64,000 nucleotides of DNA from Flavobacterium notoginsengisoli (GTDB lineage Bacteria; Bacteroidota; Bacteroidia; Flavobacteriales; Flavobacteriaceae). A program made the position numbers and the translations under genes. Numbering within the stretch: the first letter of the stretch is position 1; each line of letters begins with the position of its first letter. The DNA is taken from contig NZ_JACHLB010000011.1 of assembly GCF_014207905.1 (NCBI RefSeq), positions 1 through 64,000 of the forward strand, read 5' to 3'. The notes under the pieces were generated by a model. It saw only the letters and a list, made by a program, of their open reading frames with translations. It did not search any database and was not told the origin of the DNA. Below are positions 61,755 to 64,000 of the stretch, piece by piece.

Positions 61755-64000
61755 TTAAAATGACAGCTGTACTCCAAAAGCGTAATTACGCGTTCTCGGA
61801 TAAGCATTGTAATCTATATTTGGCGTTAGACCAGTTTCTAAATTGATATCTGGGTCATATCCTGAATAATTGGTCCAAACAAATAAATTACTTCCTGTAG
61901 CATACAATCTCACTCGGCTTAAGCCAATTGCTTTACTTTGCTGTTTTGGAATTGTGTAACCAATACTCAAGGTGTTTAGTCTTAAGAAAGAACCATCTTC
62001 AACTGCGTAAGACATCGCAATAGGACGGCCAATACTTACAGGATTCCACATTGTAGCATTTTCATTTTGTTTTGCCAATAATTCTGGAGAATAACGAAGA
62101 TCATTACCCATATCGTCATAATTTCTCCAACGATTATTCAAACCTACTTCCATTCCAAAATTGTTTTGGTTATTTTGGAAGAAAGAAGTCATCATAATCT
62201 TGTTGGCATTATACACATCAAAACCATACATGAAATTGAAGAATGCTGTTAAATCGAAGTTTTTCCAAACAGCATTTACACCAAATCCACCAGAAAAATC
62301 AGGATTGGTATCTCCAATTACTTTTCTGTCTTTATCACCAATTACATAGCTGTTTGGGTCTGAAGGATCAACAGGAGTTAGTTTCTTAAACTTCGCACTT
62401 CCAGGAACTGGTTCGCCAGAAAGATTTTTAGAATTGGCAACTCCATCTTTTAGTTTCCATACTCTTGTTACAGCATCAAAAGATTCAAAATCGTCCATAG
62501 TATAGAAACCATCATTTACGAAACCATAAATCAAGCCTTTTGTTCCGCCTACATACGCACGATAATCATCATCATTTAACAATTGAGTTCCTGCCCATCC
62601 AGAACTTAAAATCCATTCTTGTTCACCGCTTGCCAGTTTGTCAATTTTATTTTTGTTGTAACCAATGTTAAAAGTCAAATCAACCTGAAAATCTTTTTTC
62701 TTAATCACACTTCCATTAACCGCCAATTCAACCCCTTTATTAGAAGTTTGTCCGACATTGGTCATCATTTTCGTAAACCCTGAAACTGATGCGATATCAG
62801 ACGGAACCAATAAATCTTTTACTTTATTGTAATAGAAATCAAGTGTTCCTGTTAATCTTTCTTTGAAGAAACCAAAATCAAGACCAACGTTAGCCGTATA
62901 TGTTGTTTCCCATTTTACGTTTGGATTGTTTAGATATTGGCTGTTATAGAAATTATAGTAATATTGATTTTCTTCTCCCCATCCTACAGAACGATCTCTG
63001 GAAACGCCATAATATTTTGCATATAAATCTGCTTTTATTCTGTCATTTCCAGAAGCTCCATAACTCAAACGAAGTTTAAGATTAGAAACAGTCTGACTTT
63101 CTTTTAAGAAACTTTCGTTTGAAATTCTCCATGCAAAAGCACCAGCAGGAAAAACTCCCCATCTATTATCTGGACCGAACTTTGTAGAACCATCAGTACG
63201 AACAGTAAACGTAAAAAGATAACGATCATCGTAACCGTAATTGGCTCTTCCAAAGAATGAAGAAATTCTATTTGGAGATTCAGCTTGTGAACCATTATCA
63301 AAAGGAGTTCCTAAAGCCAAATTATCTAAAGCTTTTGGCCCTGAAATATCATCAGGAAAATAACGGGAACGGTAAAATTTTGCCTTAGATTCCTGATCTT
63401 TTATTTCCTGTCCGATCATTAACTGAAAATCGTGACGCTCATTTACTTTAAATCCGTAATTTAATACGTTATTCAACTGCCAGCGTGGCGATTGTGTCAT
63501 AGACCAATATACTACAGGTAAATTGTTGTTATCGGTAGCGGTACGTGTATCTGTACCCCAGAAACGTCCATCTTCTTGATATTTATATTCATAACCAAAA
63601 GAAGAACGCAAAGTCAATCCTTTTTTGATTGTCCATGTTAAAGCTCCAGTTGTATTGAATATTCTAGTAATACGTTTGCGGTAATTTTTGTCTGCTTCTT
63701 CAAGCGGATTAAAACGAGGTTTTGTTTGATAATCTTCAGGATCGAAATAAGTATTATCCTCTGGCAAAGTCATATAATCTTCTAAACCTGCTGTTGGCGC
63801 TTCGCGCAAAGCTCTAAGCAAACTAACACCTTCTGTTCCTGATCCGTCAATAGTTTGATTGGTCAAACGCGTCTGATACTCAAAAGTTAAGTTATCTGTT
63901 AACTTGGAATTCATTATTAAGTAAACATAATTCTGACGCATTCCCGTTCCGACTAAAGCTCCTGGCTGATCCTGATTTACAAACGTAAATTTGAATTTCG
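61755..64000 (-). CDS. SusC/RagA family TonB-dependent transporter, N-terminus outside the window
   Basis: About 748 C-terminal codons are visible and the frame stays open to position 64000 (before the first internal ATG it reads NQDQPGALVGTG). The gene therefore starts beyond the window, and the ATG at 63941 is internal. The visible part is the outer-membrane barrel, with GRANYGYDDRYLFTFTVRTDGS-type strands and the closing strand RNYAFGVQLSF. The plug and signal peptide are missing. With SusD at 59838-61733 it forms the pectin-locus importer. Confidence 0.92.
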   Translation of the reverse strand, partial: KFKFTFVNQDQPGALVGTGMRQNYVYLIMNSKLTDNLTFEYQTRLTNQTIDGSGTEGVSLLRALREAPTAGLEDYMTLPEDNTYFDPEDYQTKPRFNPLEEADKNYRKRITRIFNTTGALTWTIKKGLTLRSSFGYEYKYQEDGRFWGTDTRTATDNNNLPVVYWSMTQSPRWQLNNVLNYGFKVNERHDFQLMIGQEIKDQESKAKFYRSRYFPDDISGPKALDNLALGTPFDNGSQAESPNRISSFFGRANYGYDDRYLFTFTVRTDGSTKFGPDNRWGVFPAGAFAWRISNESFLKESQTVSNLKLRLSYGASGNDRIKADLYAKYYGVSRDRSVGWGEENQYYYNFYNSQYLNNPNVKWETTYTANVGLDFGFFKERLTGTLDFYYNKVKDLLVPSDIASVSGFTKMMTNVGQTSNKGVELAVNGSVIKKKDFQVDLTFNIGYNKNKIDKLASGEQEWILSSGWAGTQLLNDDDYRAYVGGTKGLIYGFVNDGFYTMDDFESFDAVTRVWKLKDGVANSKNLSGEPVPGSAKFKKLTPVDPSDPNSYVIGDKDRKVIGDTNPDFSGGFGVNAVWKNFDLTAFFNFMYGFDVYNANKIMMTSFFQNNQNNFGMEVGLNNRWRNYDDMGNDLRYSPELLAKQNENATMWNPVSIGRPIAMSYAVEDGSFLRLNTLSIGYTIPKQQSKAIGLSRVRLYATGSNLFVWTNYSGYDPDINLETGLTPNIDYNAYPRTRNYAFGVQLSF

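Noticed and set aside
61755..63941. A SusC-like gene starting at the ATG at 63941
   Set aside because: The frame remains open to 64000 with barrel-like sequence, and the protein would lack plug and signal peptide, so this Met is internal.

Overview
The window looks like part of the genome of a plant- or soil-associated Flavobacterium. The DNA is AT-rich. It carries two SusC/SusD pairs, a hybrid two-component (HTCS) regulator, a Por/type IX sorting domain, lipoproteins with acidic residues after the lipobox cysteine, and promoters of the TTG-N17/18-TAnnTTTG kind. All 31 genes lie on the minus strand, so transcription runs from 64000 towards 1. The intergenic palindromes resemble repeats seen in flavobacterial genomes. 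I see no tRNA, rRNA, CRISPR array or transposase.

Block A (64000 to about 42300) is a pectin utilisation locus. It contains SusC (cut by the window edge), SusD, a DUF4957/DUF5123-like surface lipoprotein, GH43, GH105, GH28, a CE8 pectin methylesterase, an alpha/beta-hydrolase esterase, a CE12 rhamnogalacturonan acetylesterase, a 2428-residue type IX-secreted CE8-PL1 protein, and a small lipoprotein followed by a terminator. Together these would de-esterify homogalacturonan, cleave it outside the cell, import the oligomers and finish them in the periplasm.

Block B (about 42300 to 22042) holds GH89, SusC, SusD, two GH92 enzymes, a small secreted unknown, a DUF4861-like protein, a metallophosphoesterase lipoprotein and the HTCS regulator. 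Block C (21670 to 328) begins with myo-inositol oxygenase. It continues with GH2, an HGSNAT-like membrane acetyltransferase (DUF5009), an SSS symporter, two divergent GH28 enzymes, GH51, GH95, GH27, a GH51 with a degenerate GH43-like front, and a double GH43, and ends at a terminator.

The main finding is a shared promoter architecture upstream of three Block B/C genes: SusC, GH89 and myo-inositol oxygenase. On the coding strand it reads TCCAT-N16-TCCAT-N21-TAnnTTT. The half-site period is 21 bp and the spacing to the -7 box is identical in all three. This is a strong candidate operator for the HTCS encoded between them, and it ties inositol oxidation to glycan uptake and alpha-GlcNAc removal. 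The combined enzyme set matches the expected needs for dismantling an inositol-containing plant glycan, for example the head group of glycosyl inositol phosphoryl ceramides. That substrate is a hypothesis. An ordinary pectin side-chain locus is the conservative alternative.

Many of the longer gaps between these co-directional genes contain long palindromic repeats, several of them nested.
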